Below, piece by piece: positions 44,170 to 52,855 of a DNA stretch of 64,000 nt. Source of the stretch: Mycolicibacterium sp. TUM20985 (GTDB lineage: Bacteria > Actinomycetota > Actinomycetes > Mycobacteriales > Mycobacteriaceae); the NCBI RefSeq assembly GCF_030295745.1, contig NZ_AP027291.1:5332001-5396000 (forward strand), in the 5' to 3' direction. The notes under the pieces were generated by a model, which made no database searches, was not told the DNA's origin, and worked only from the letters and a program-made list of their open reading frames with translations. How positions within the stretch are numbered: position 1 is the stretch's first letter; each line of letters opens with the position of its first letter. The translations under genes and the position numbers were made by a program.

Positions 44170-47100
44170 GTGGACACGCAGACTCTGATCAGGCTGACCC
44201 TTGGCCTCCTGTTGACGGCCGTCGTCTTGGCCTTAGCCGCAAAACGCGTGCTCTTCCTGACGAACCTCATCCGGTCGGGCCAGCCGACGATCGACGAAGG
44301 CGCCCGCAAGGACAACCTGAAGGCGCGCATCACCACGCAGTTCACCGAGGTGCTCGGGCAGAAGAAGTTGCTGAGCTGGTCGATCCCGGGCATCGCCCAC
44401 TTCTTCACCATGTGGGGCTTCTTCGTCCTGGCGACCGTCTACTTCGAGGCCTACGGCGTTCTGTTCAACCCGAAGTTCGCCATCCCCTTCGTCGGGCACT
44501 GGGATGCGCTCGGCTTCCTGCAGGACTTCTTCGCGCTCGCGGTGTTGCTCGGCATCATCACCTTCTCGATCATCAGGCTCCGCTCCGAGCCCAAGGAGTA
44601 CGGCCGCGACTCCCGCTTCTACGGTTCGCACACCGGCGGCGCCTGGCTGATCCTCTTCATGATCTTCAACGTCATCTGGACCTACGCGCTGTTCCGCGGT
44701 GCGGCCGTCGCGACCGGAAACCTGCCCTACGGCTGGGGCGCGTTCTTCTCGCACAGCATCGGCGCCGCACTCGAGCCGCTCGGCGAAGGCGTCAACGAGA
44801 TCATCGAGACGGTGGCGCTTCTGCTGCACATCGGCGTCATGCTGGTGTTCCTCCTGATCGTGTTGCACTCCAAGCACCTTCACATCGGCCTGGCTCCGGT
44901 CAACGTGACGTTCAAGCGGCTGCCCGACGGCCTTGGCCCGCTGCTGCCGATGGAGTACGACCGCGAATACATCGACTTCGAGGATCCCGCCGAGGACGCG
45001 GTACTCGGCCGGGGCAAGATCGAGGACTTCACCTGGAAGGGCTACCTCGACTTCACGACGTGTACCGAGTGCGGCCGCTGCCAGTCCCAGTGCCCGGCGT
45101 GGAACACCGGAAAGCCGTTGTCTCCCAAGCTCGTCATCATGAATCTGCGCGACCACCTGTTCGCCAAGGCGCCCTACATCATCGGTGGCCAGGAGAGCCC
45201 GCTGGAGAACACCCCCGAGGGTGGTCTCGGCGAGAACCTGCGCGGCGAGAAGAAGCACGACGAGCACGCCCACGTGCCCGAGTCCGGCTTCGAACGCGTT
45301 CTCGGCTCGGGTCCCGAGCAGGCCACCCGCCCGCTCGTCGGCACCCTCGAGCAGGGTGGCGTCATCGACCCCGACGTGCTGTGGTCCTGCACCAACTGCG
45401 GTGCGTGCGTCGAACAGTGCCCGGTGGACATCGAGCACATCGACCACATCGTCGACATGCGCCGCTACCAGGTGATGGTGCAGTCCGAGTTCCCGGCCGA
45501 GCTCAACGGCTTGTTCAAGAACCTCGAACGCAATGGCAACCCGTGGGGCCAGAGCGCCAAGGAGCGCACGAAGTGGATCGACGAGGTCGACTTCGACGTG
45601 CCCGTCTACGGCGAGGACGTCGACTCGTTCGACGGCTTCGAGTACCTGTTCTGGGTGGGCTGCGCCGGCGCCCTCGAGGACCGCGCGAAGAAGACCACCA
45701 AGGCCGTGGCCGAATTGCTCGCCACCGCAGGCGTGAAGTTCCTGGTGTTGGGTTCCGGTGAGACCTGCACGGGTGACTCCGCTCGCCGCGCGGGCAACGA
45801 GTTCCTGTTCCAGCAGCTGGCGGCTCAGAACGTGGAGACCATCAACGGGGTCTTCGAAGGCGTCGAGACCGTCGACCGCAAGATCATCGCCACCTGCCCG
45901 CACTGCTTCAACACGATCGGCCGCGAGTACCCGCAGCTGGGCAGCAACTACACCGTGCTGCACCACACCCAGCTGCTGAACCGCCTGGTGCGGGACAAGA
46001 AGCTGGTCCCCGTCAGCCCGGTCAGCCAGGACGTGACCTATCACGACCCGTGCTTCCTCGGCCGCCACAACAAGGAGTACGAGGCGCCTCGTGAGCTGAT
46101 CGGCGCGTCGGGTGCCACGCTCACCGAGATGCCGCGCCACGCCGACCGCGGGCTGTGCTGCGGCGCCGGCGGTGCGCGGATGTGGATGGAAGAGCACATC
46201 GGCAAGCGCGTGAACCACGAGCGCGCCGAGGAGGCGCTGAATACCAACGCGTCCAAGATCGCGACCGGCTGCCCGTTCTGCCGCGTGATGATGACCGACG
46301 GTGTCGGTGACCGCGCCGAGGAGATGGGCAAGGAGGCCGAGGTTCTCGACGTCGCCCAGCTGCTGCTCGCGTCCTTGGACAAGGGCGCCGTCACGCTGCC
46401 CGCGAAGGGTGCGGCCGCCGAGGCGGCGGCTTCGAAGGCCGCCACCGCTCCCGCGGAGGCCAAGCCGATCGACACCGAGCCGGAAGCCGAGCCGGTGGCG
46501 GCCAAGGCGGACACGGCAGAGCCCGAGGCACCGTCGCCGTCCGCAGCACCGGCCAAGGGCGGCCTGACCGTCGCGCGCAAGCCGGGCAAGAAGTCTGCCC
46601 CGGCCGCCGAGACCTCGACCTCGACCGAAACCGCGCCTGCGGTGGAGACGGAGACGGCCGCACCGGCCAAGGGCGGCCTGACCGTCGCGCGCAAGCCGGG
46701 CAAGAAGACCACCGCCGCCCCCACGCCCACCGCCGACGCCGCCCCCGCGGCAGCGCCCACGGAGACGGCGCCCACGGAGACGGCGGCGGCCGCCGAGCCG
46801 GTGAAGGCCGAACCGGCCGTCAAGGGTCTCGGCATCGCCGCAGGCGCGCGCAAGCCCGGCAAGAAGAAGGCAGCGGCGCCCACGGATACGCCGCCTCACG
46901 AGAACGACTCCACGGTGGTGCAGCCGGCCAACGTCACCCCCGACGCGGCGGTGGCGGGCACCGATCCCGCCGACTCCGCGGACTCGGACCTCGGTATCGA
47001 GAGCCCGAAGGACGAGCCCCCGGTGAAGGGTTTGGCGATCGCTCGTCGTCCCGGCAAGAAGAATGCCGCGCCCGCGAAACCTGCTGAGCCGCAACCGGAA

Positions 47101-47247
47101 CCGTCAGCGCCAGCCTCCAACGGCGCGTCGGCCGACGAGCCTGTGAGTGAAGCCACGCCCAGTCCCCCGGCCGAGCCCGCTCAACCCGAGCCACCGGTCA
47201 AGGGCCTGGGCATCGCACCTGGGGTGCGCCGTCCCGGCAAGCGCTAG
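44170..47247 (+). CDS. etfD: EtfD membrane Fe-S oxidoreductase
   Basis: A 1025-residue protein of the Rv0338c type. Residues 1-260 hold about five to six membrane segments like a haem-b/nitrate-reductase gamma unit; two 4Fe-4S motifs follow (CTECGRCQSQCP from residue 298, CTNCGACVEQCP from 407), then two CCG-type domains (HDPCFLGRH, GLCCGAGGARM). In M. tuberculosis EtfD takes electrons from the flavoprotein EtfBA during fatty-acid oxidation and passes them to the quinone pool. The last 280 residues are a disordered Ala/Pro-rich tail with five KGL-x-A-RKPGKK-like repeats. GTG at 44170 has GGGAGG upstream. Confidence 0.93.
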   Translation: MDTQTLIRLTLGLLLTAVVLALAAKRVLFLTNLIRSGQPTIDEGARKDNLKARITTQFTEVLGQKKLLSWSIPGIAHFFTMWGFFVLATVYFEAYGVLFNPKFAIPFVGHWDALGFLQDFFALAVLLGIITFSIIRLRSEPKEYGRDSRFYGSHTGGAWLILFMIFNVIWTYALFRGAAVATGNLPYGWGAFFSHSIGAALEPLGEGVNEIIETVALLLHIGVMLVFLLIVLHSKHLHIGLAPVNVTFKRLPDGLGPLLPMEYDREYIDFEDPAEDAVLGRGKIEDFTWKGYLDFTTCTECGRCQSQCPAWNTGKPLSPKLVIMNLRDHLFAKAPYIIGGQESPLENTPEGGLGENLRGEKKHDEHAHVPESGFERVLGSGPEQATRPLVGTLEQGGVIDPDVLWSCTNCGACVEQCPVDIEHIDHIVDMRRYQVMVQSEFPAELNGLFKNLERNGNPWGQSAKERTKWIDEVDFDVPVYGEDVDSFDGFEYLFWVGCAGALEDRAKKTTKAVAELLATAGVKFLVLGSGETCTGDSARRAGNEFLFQQLAAQNVETINGVFEGVETVDRKIIATCPHCFNTIGREYPQLGSNYTVLHHTQLLNRLVRDKKLVPVSPVSQDVTYHDPCFLGRHNKEYEAPRELIGASGATLTEMPRHADRGLCCGAGGARMWMEEHIGKRVNHERAEEALNTNASKIATGCPFCRVMMTDGVGDRAEEMGKEAEVLDVAQLLLASLDKGAVTLPAKGAAAEAAASKAATAPAEAKPIDTEPEAEPVAAKADTAEPEAPSPSAAPAKGGLTVARKPGKKSAPAAETSTSTETAPAVETETAAPAKGGLTVARKPGKKTTAAPTPTADAAPAAAPTETAPTETAAAAEPVKAEPAVKGLGIAAGARKPGKKKAAAPTDTPPHENDSTVVQPANVTPDAAVAGTDPADSADSDLGIESPKDEPPVKGLAIARRPGKKNAAPAKPAEPQPEPSAPASNGASADEPVSEATPSPPAEPAQPEPPVKGLGIAPGVRRPGKR
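46546..46707 (+). repeat. Exact 48-base direct repeat in the etfD tail
   Basis: Bases 46546-46593 recur identically at 46660-46707, 114 bases on, encoding APAKGGLTVARKPGKK twice. Three more degenerate protein-level copies follow up to the stop (last one ends at 47247). Confidence 0.85.
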
Positions 47248-47263
47248 TACGTAGCTGTGGCGG

Positions 47264-47674
47264 TCACACCTGGCGGAGCTGGAACGGTTCCTGGTTGACG
47301 TTGCCGCCAGGGCAGCCGTAGTTCGAGTCTGTGGTGATCGTTCCGGCCAAGGTGACGGGATCGAGCGTCATCGAGATGTATGCCGGCGCGTAGCTGCCGT
47401 CATCGCAAATGACGCCGTCGGGCTTGGTGACCTTGAAGTTCCACACCCCGTTGGCGAAGACGGCGGGAACGGTCCAGCCCTGGTTGCTGGCGACACTTCC
47501 GGTGCACGCGGCCGCAGTGCAGGTGGTCGCGATCGTCCACATGTTCTCGGAATCGCCGCCGGAGAAGGTGCCATTGAGAAGCGGCGGATCCGCGACGGAC
47601 GGGGACGCCAAGCCGACGGCTAGCGCCATCATCGCCGCCGCCATGGTGAGCGTGCGTGTGACTACCAGCTTCAT
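47264..47674 (-). CDS. Small secreted protein with disulfide-type cysteines
   Basis: A 136-residue protein with a Sec signal peptide (TMAAAMMALAVGLASPSVA) and mature domain of about 108 residues. Four to five cysteines (TTCTAAACTG, VICDDG, YGCPGG) suggest disulfides. The WTIATTC and WNF blocks resemble a group of mycobacterial exported proteins of unknown function. It converges with etfD, 16 bases apart. Confidence 0.83.
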   Translation of the reverse strand: MKLVVTRTLTMAAAMMALAVGLASPSVADPPLLNGTFSGGDSENMWTIATTCTAAACTGSVASNQGWTVPAVFANGVWNFKVTKPDGVICDDGSYAPAYISMTLDPVTLAGTITTDSNYGCPGGNVNQEPFQLRQV

Positions 47675-47846
47675 TCTCTGCGCCTTCCGAGCGGTGCGTA
47701 CTCAGCAAGTCAACAGTCAACGCGGCGCAAATCGTGGGACCGTGGCCGACTCGTCGCACGATCGATGGCGAATCGAGCCCTGACCGGGCTGCGGGGCGGA
47801 CGTCGGCTGGGAAAAGCGCTTGAACAGCCATGGGACACTTGGATCC

Positions 47847-49109
47847 GTGAGTACCCACCAGCTGCCCTGGCACACCAGCCATCAGCCGCGGCCAAGGACG
47901 TTCACGCAGTCGACCAAGCTGCAGGACGTGCTCTACGAGATCCGCGGCCCGGTGCACGAACACGCATCGCGGCTGGAGGCCGAGGGGCATCGGATCCTGA
48001 AGCTCAACATCGGCAACCCCGCGCCATTCGGCTTCGAGGCGCCGGACGTGATCATGCGCGACATGATCCAGGCGCTCCCCTACGCCCAGGGTTACTCCGA
48101 CTCCAAGGGCATCATCTCCGCCCGACGCGCCGTGGTCACCAAATATGAATTGGTAGAAGGCTTCCCGGGCCTCGACGTCGATGACGTCTATCTCGGCAAC
48201 GGGGTTTCCGAGCTCATCACGATGACGCTGCAGGCGCTGCTCGACAACGGCGACCAGGTCCTCATCCCTGCACCGGACTATCCGCTGTGGACGGCGTCGA
48301 CGGCACTCGCGGGCGGCACGCCCGTGCATTACTTGTGCGACGAGACCCAGGGCTGGATGCCGGACGTCGCGGACATCGAGTCGAAGATCACCGAACGCAC
48401 CAAGGCGCTGGTGGTCATCAATCCGAACAACCCGACGGGCGCGGTGTACACCCGCGAGAACCTTCAGCAGCTCGCCGATCTCGCCCGCAAGTACCAGCTG
48501 TTGCTCCTCGCCGACGAGATCTACGACAAGATCCTCTACGACGACGCCGAGCACATCGCGATGGCGTCCATAGCGCCTGACGCCCTGTGTTTGACCTTTA
48601 ATGGGTTGTCGAAGGCCTACCGCGTGGCGGGCTATCGCTCGGGTTGGCTGGCGATCACCGGCCCCAAGGAGCATGCAGCCAGCTTCCTCGAGGGCATCAA
48701 CCTGCTCTCCAACATGCGACTGTGCCCGAATGTGCCCGCGCAGTACGCCATTCAGGTGGCACTCGGTGGACACCAGAGCATCGAGGATCTGGTACTGCCC
48801 GGCGGCCGACTGCTGGAACAGCGTGACGTCGCGTGGAACAAGCTCAACGAAATCCCCGGTGTCTCCTGCGTGAAGCCGGCGGGTGCCCTCTACGCGTTCC
48901 CTCGCCTCGATCCTGAAGTGCACGAGATCCACGACGACGAGCAGCTGGTGCTCGACCTGCTGCTGCAGGAGAAGATCCTGGTGGTGCAGGGCACCGGCTT
49001 CAATTGGCCCGCACCCGATCACCTGCGCATCGTGACCCTGCCGTGGGCAAGAGACCTGTCCAACGCGATCGACCGCCTCGGCAACTTCCTGGCCAGCTAC
49101 CGGCAGTAG
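47847..49109 (+). CDS. aspC: AspC-type alanine/aspartate aminotransferase
   Basis: A 420-residue fold-type I PLP aminotransferase, very like Rv0337c. The PLP lysine lies in FNGLSKAYRVAGYRSGW, the phosphate-binding part in GNGVSELI, and NPNNPTGAVY and ADEIYDKI are intact. Sequence features (LNIGNPAPFGFEAPD, YSDSKGI) are shared with AlaA-type alanine aminotransferases, so pyruvate/glutamate specificity is possible. GTG at 47847 is used; a TTG nine codons earlier would give the 429 residues annotated for Rv0337c. Confidence 0.92.
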   Translation: MSTHQLPWHTSHQPRPRTFTQSTKLQDVLYEIRGPVHEHASRLEAEGHRILKLNIGNPAPFGFEAPDVIMRDMIQALPYAQGYSDSKGIISARRAVVTKYELVEGFPGLDVDDVYLGNGVSELITMTLQALLDNGDQVLIPAPDYPLWTASTALAGGTPVHYLCDETQGWMPDVADIESKITERTKALVVINPNNPTGAVYTRENLQQLADLARKYQLLLLADEIYDKILYDDAEHIAMASIAPDALCLTFNGLSKAYRVAGYRSGWLAITGPKEHAASFLEGINLLSNMRLCPNVPAQYAIQVALGGHQSIEDLVLPGGRLLEQRDVAWNKLNEIPGVSCVKPAGALYAFPRLDPEVHEIHDDEQLVLDLLLQEKILVVQGTGFNWPAPDHLRIVTLPWARDLSNAIDRLGNFLASYRQ

Positions 49110-49201
49110 CGGCTCAGTCCGGCGGCGGGCGCGGTCCGGCCGCTGCAGTGGCCGCGCGGTTGTACTCGCGTTCTTCGTGGATGCGGCGGGCGCGCCACAC
49201 A

Positions 49202-49207
49202 TACCCT
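49202..49207 (+). promoter_or_regulatory. -10 element of a probable leaderless promoter for the YibE/F gene
   Basis: TACCCT is followed by six bases and the GTG at 49214. Confidence 0.5.
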
Positions 49208-49213
49208 GTCCGG

Positions 49214-50437
49214 GTGGCGCATTCGCACTCGCACTCGACGTCCTCCGGTCCTGCACCGCTGGGTCCGGTGGCAGCCAAGATCGTCGTCGGCCTGCTCGTC
49301 GCCATCGGCGTCGCCGTCATCGCGGCGATGGCCCTGCTGTGGCCCAGTCACCAGAGCGTCGACATCCCCCTGCCCTTCCAGAACGCCGAGGGCGGCGCAG
49401 TCACCACGGAAGCGGGGCACGTCATCTCCAGTGCCCAGGGCGCGTGCGGCAGCCCGTCGGCTGGCGCCGTGCTGACGTCGGCACCCGTCGCGGCTCCGCC
49501 GGGTGGCGGTCAGTGCGTGCAGTCGCTCGTACAGATCGACTCCGGCCCCAACAGAGGCGCCGACACACTGCTGGAGTTCAGCGGCGGACCCGGCCAGCCC
49601 AGCCTCGCCGTGGGCGACGACATCCGCGTCAGCAGGCAGGTCGACCAGAACGGCGGGACGTCGTACGCATTCTTCGACTTCGAGCGGGCGTGGCCGCTGG
49701 CGATACTCGCCGCCATGTTCGCGGTCGTGGTCGTCGCCGTCGCGCGGTGGCGGGGACTGCGGGCGATCGTTGGCATCGTCGTGGCGTTCGCGGTCCTGAT
49801 GGTGTTCCTGCTGCCAGCCCTGCGCGACGGCGCCCCCGCCGTCCCCGTCTCGCTGGCAGCGTCGGGGGCCATCCTCTACGCCGTCATCTATCTGGCGCAC
49901 GGAGTCAGCCTGCGCACCAGCGCGGCCTTGCTCGGCACTCTGACGGCGCTCCTACTGGCGGCCGTATTGTCCTGGCTGGCAATCGAATTGATCCATCTCA
50001 CCGGCCTGTCCGAAGACCAGAACAACGAAGTGGCCGCCTACATGGGCAACGTGTCCATCACCGGACTGCTGCTCGCCGGGTTCATCATCGGGTCACTCGG
50101 CGTACTCAACGACGTCACGGTCACACAGGCGTCGACCGCCTTCGAGATCGCCGAGCATGGTGCCAATCGCCGCGCCATCTTCAGTGGAGCGATGCGGGTC
50201 GGTCGTGACCACATCGCCAGCACCGTGTACACCCTGGTGTTGGCGTACGCGGGCAGTGCACTCCCGTTGCTACTGCTCTTCAGCGTCGCGAACCGTTCGC
50301 TAGGCGACGTGCTGACGAGTGAGAGCGTGGCCATCGAAATCACCCGGTCCGCGGTCGGCGGCATCGCATTGGCGCTGTCGGTGCCGTTGACGACGGGCAT
50401 CGCGGCGGTGCTCGCCACACCACAATCGCAGCCCTAG
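49214..50437 (+). CDS. YibE/F-like membrane protein
   Basis: A 407-residue protein with one N-terminal membrane segment, an extracellular domain of about 130 residues with two cysteines (GACGSP, GGQCVQ), and about seven further segments with the family blocks VSITGLLLAGFIIGSLGVLNDV and TQASTAFEI. The N-terminus reads VAHSHSHS, a histidine-rich patch that may bind metal. YibE/F proteins are predicted transporters without proven substrate. GTG at 49214 matches the leaderless promoter. It converges with the next gene, sharing CTAG. Confidence 0.85.
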   Translation: MAHSHSHSTSSGPAPLGPVAAKIVVGLLVAIGVAVIAAMALLWPSHQSVDIPLPFQNAEGGAVTTEAGHVISSAQGACGSPSAGAVLTSAPVAAPPGGGQCVQSLVQIDSGPNRGADTLLEFSGGPGQPSLAVGDDIRVSRQVDQNGGTSYAFFDFERAWPLAILAAMFAVVVVAVARWRGLRAIVGIVVAFAVLMVFLLPALRDGAPAVPVSLAASGAILYAVIYLAHGVSLRTSAALLGTLTALLLAAVLSWLAIELIHLTGLSEDQNNEVAAYMGNVSITGLLLAGFIIGSLGVLNDVTVTQASTAFEIAEHGANRRAIFSGAMRVGRDHIASTVYTLVLAYAGSALPLLLLFSVANRSLGDVLTSESVAIEITRSAVGGIALALSVPLTTGIAAVLATPQSQP

Positions 50438-51183
50438 AACGGCGTTCCGGCTAGCCAGGTGTCCCACACCTCGGGGTCACCGAGCACCTCGACGTCCGCC
50501 TCGGCAACCGTCCGGCGACGGGTCAGCGCCAAGAACAAGTCGACGGCCCTGCCCCGGACCGCAGCTTCCCCCTTCGCGTGGTCGTGTGACCACTGCAAGC
50601 CGTCCTCGTCGTTGGTGATCGTCCACTCCCCCGTCGGGCCGAGCTGGGCATCGGAGGCATGCAGGTGAAGGGTCAGGCTCCGGCCCAGGGGCGGATGGCG
50701 CAGATCGGCGCCCACGATCGCCAGCTCGATCCATTCGCTGATGCCATCGGCGGCGAGTTCCGACGGCAGGTCGAAGGCACCCCCCAGGGCCAGCACGGCG
50801 TCGGCGCGGTGCACGGTCGCCTCGTGGACGCGACGGCGAATCCACCAACCTGCGGGCCGCGATCCACGGAACGTCCACACCCTGGCCTCGGGCCCGACAC
50901 GGTCGACGGCATCGATGACCAGCTGGGCGCCGGAGTTGAGCCATTCGATCGCACCGTCGCGATCCTCGGGCGGCTTGCCGTCGCGCACCTCGCGCGGATC
51001 AAGCGGCTCGCGCCGGCGTTCGGCGATGATCTGCGCCGACCACCTATTGCCCCGCCCGACGTGTTTGAGCAGCTGGTTCATGGTCCAGCCGGGGCAGGTA
51101 GGCACCGGAGTCTCGGGGTCGGCGTCGCGAACGACGTCACCGAGGGCCCGGGTCTCCTCGAGCAGCGTTGCGCGGAAGTCCAC
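50434..51183 (-). CDS. Maleylpyruvate isomerase-family (DinB-like) protein
   Basis: A 249-residue mycothiol-dependent-isomerase-like protein. The N-terminal helical bundle (about 1-150) contains PTCPGWTMNQLLKHVGRGN and RRVHEATVHRADA, with histidines in the usual metal positions; a C-terminal SCP2-like domain follows. Function unknown; it is last in the udgA-DUF1330-cyp140 run. GTG at 51183 is two bases after the P450 stop. Confidence 0.85.
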   Translation of the reverse strand: MDFRATLLEETRALGDVVRDADPETPVPTCPGWTMNQLLKHVGRGNRWSAQIIAERRREPLDPREVRDGKPPEDRDGAIEWLNSGAQLVIDAVDRVGPEARVWTFRGSRPAGWWIRRRVHEATVHRADAVLALGGAFDLPSELAADGISEWIELAIVGADLRHPPLGRSLTLHLHASDAQLGPTGEWTITNDEDGLQWSHDHAKGEAAVRGRAVDLFLALTRRRTVAEADVEVLGDPEVWDTWLAGTPF

Positions 51184-51185
51184 GC

Positions 51186-52523
51186 CTAGGAACGTACCGC
51201 CGTCCGCGCCTCGCCGAGCCTGATCGGCAAGGTCGACCAACCGCGAAGCACCCTGGTGTCGCGACGACTTCCGCCGCCCGCGAGCCGCGCGTCGGGGTAG
51301 CGCTCGAAGAAGGCCCGCAGACCCACTTCGCCCTCGGCGCGGGCGAGCGCCGCACCGAGGCAGAAGTGCCTGCCGCCCGAGAACGACAGGTGCTTACCCG
51401 CGTTGTCGCGGGTGACGTCGAAGCGGTGCGGGTCGGCGAACACCTCGGGATCGCGGTTGGCCCCGGCGAGGTACAGGATGACGGGTTCGCCGGCCGCAAT
51501 GCGATGACCCGCCACCTCGATGTCGATCTTGGCGATGCGTGCACTCAACTGCACGGGTGATTCCAGCCGCAGGATCTCTTCGACGGCACCGGGCCACAGT
51601 TCGGGTTTCGCCAGGAGCATCGCCAGTTGGTCGGGATGTTCGAGCAGGATCCGAATCCCGTTGCCCAGCAGGTTCACCGTAGTTTCGAAGCCCGCGGCCA
51701 GCACCAGACCGGCGGTGGCCCGCAGCTCTTCGTCATCGAGACGGGTGCCGTCGTCACCGGCCTGGATGATCTGGCTCATGAGGTCGTCACCGGGATGGCG
51801 CTGCAGCCTCCCGAGGTGCTGCGCCAGCCAGGTGTTGAATCCGTCCAGGCCGTGCTCGACGCTCAGGTACTGGTGCCACGACAGGCCGATGTCGAGACTG
51901 GGCGCGGCGAGTTCGCCGAATTCCAGGATCCGGGGGCGGTCGTGGTCGGGAACGCCGAGGATGTCGCCGATGACGGTCACCGGCAGCTGCGCGCAGTAGC
52001 CGTCCACGACGTCGACGGTGTCGGCCGGTCCGGCATCGATCCCGTCGAGCAGGTCGGTGGCCGCCTGCTCGACCCGTTCCCGAAGTGCCGCAACGGCTCT
52101 GGTGGTGAAGACCGACGAGACGGTCTTGCGGTAGCGGGTGTGCTCGGGTGGCTCGACCGACAGCATCGACGGCGGCAGCAGCGGATGCAGCCGACCCTTG
52201 ACGGCGGTCTTGCTCTCGAGCCACCCCAACGGGCCGGGAAGCGTCTTGCCGATCGCCGTGACCACGAAGTCGTCGGAACGCAACAACTGGTGAGCAATCG
52301 CGTGATCAGCGGTTAGCCACGCCGCTCGCCCGCGCACTAGCCGCCCGCGCTGGCGGATCTCGTCGGCGAAGCCACCGGGATCGGCGCGCACCGCCGGGTC
52401 GCTGATCAGCCTGCCCTGCATGTCCCCGCGCTTGGCGCCGTAGGACGCCAGGGCACGGATGACCCCGTGCAACGCAAACCAGTGCAATCGCTGCTTGACC
52501 TTGGGCCTGCCCGCCGACGTCAT
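51186..52523 (-). CDS. cyp140: Cytochrome P450, CYP140 family
   Basis: A 445-residue P450. The haem-thiolate loop FSGGRHFCLGAALAR places the ligand at Cys388, the I-helix has AGFETTV and the K-helix ExxR reads EEILR. The N-terminal KQRLHWFALHGVIRALA and the SLDIGLSWHQYL block match CYP140A1 (Rv1880c). The substrate is not known. ATG overlaps the end of the DUF1330 gene (ATGA). Confidence 0.92.
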   Translation of the reverse strand: MTSAGRPKVKQRLHWFALHGVIRALASYGAKRGDMQGRLISDPAVRADPGGFADEIRQRGRLVRGRAAWLTADHAIAHQLLRSDDFVVTAIGKTLPGPLGWLESKTAVKGRLHPLLPPSMLSVEPPEHTRYRKTVSSVFTTRAVAALRERVEQAATDLLDGIDAGPADTVDVVDGYCAQLPVTVIGDILGVPDHDRPRILEFGELAAPSLDIGLSWHQYLSVEHGLDGFNTWLAQHLGRLQRHPGDDLMSQIIQAGDDGTRLDDEELRATAGLVLAAGFETTVNLLGNGIRILLEHPDQLAMLLAKPELWPGAVEEILRLESPVQLSARIAKIDIEVAGHRIAAGEPVILYLAGANRDPEVFADPHRFDVTRDNAGKHLSFSGGRHFCLGAALARAEGEVGLRAFFERYPDARLAGGGSRRDTRVLRGWSTLPIRLGEARTAVRS

Positions 52524-52846
52524 CCCTCGAGCTTAAGCACGGGCCGTAGATCGTCCAACCGATCGAAGAGTTGCCAGACGTAGGACGACGTGCCGTTTTC
52601 GCGGTGAGCGTGCAGGTCCGCGAGGGTGGGGTCGTTGCAGTAGCCGTCGAACGCGTCCTCGTCGGGCCATTCCACCAGGATCAGCACCTGCCGTCCGGCG
52701 ACCTCGCCCTGGACGTTCTCGCGGAACTTGCCCAGCGCCACGACCTTGCCGCCGTACCTGGCGACCTCGGCGACCGACCGCTTGGAATAGGCCAGGTATT
52801 CGTCGCGGTTGGCGACGTCGAACAGGTTCAGCGCGTAGACCGTCAT
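52520..52846 (-). CDS. DUF1330-family small protein
   Basis: A 108-residue ferredoxin-like-fold protein with the DUF1330 pattern (ALNLFDVANRDEYLAYSK, ILVEWPDEDAF, YCNDPTLADL). Related ABM/DUF1330 proteins form dimers with a small ligand pocket; activity unknown. ATG at 52846, nine bases after the udgA stop; a GTG two codons earlier is possible. Its coupling to the P450 gene suggests they act on related compounds. Confidence 0.82.
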   Translation of the reverse strand: MTVYALNLFDVANRDEYLAYSKRSVAEVARYGGKVVALGKFRENVQGEVAGRQVLILVEWPDEDAFDGYCNDPTLADLHAHRENGTSSYVWQLFDRLDDLRPVLKLEG

Positions 52847-52855
52847 GGCCACACG

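Noticed and set aside
44233..47094. Minus-strand open frame of 953 codons opposite etfD
   Set aside because: The etfD frame contains the Fe-S and CCG motifs; the opposite frame has none.
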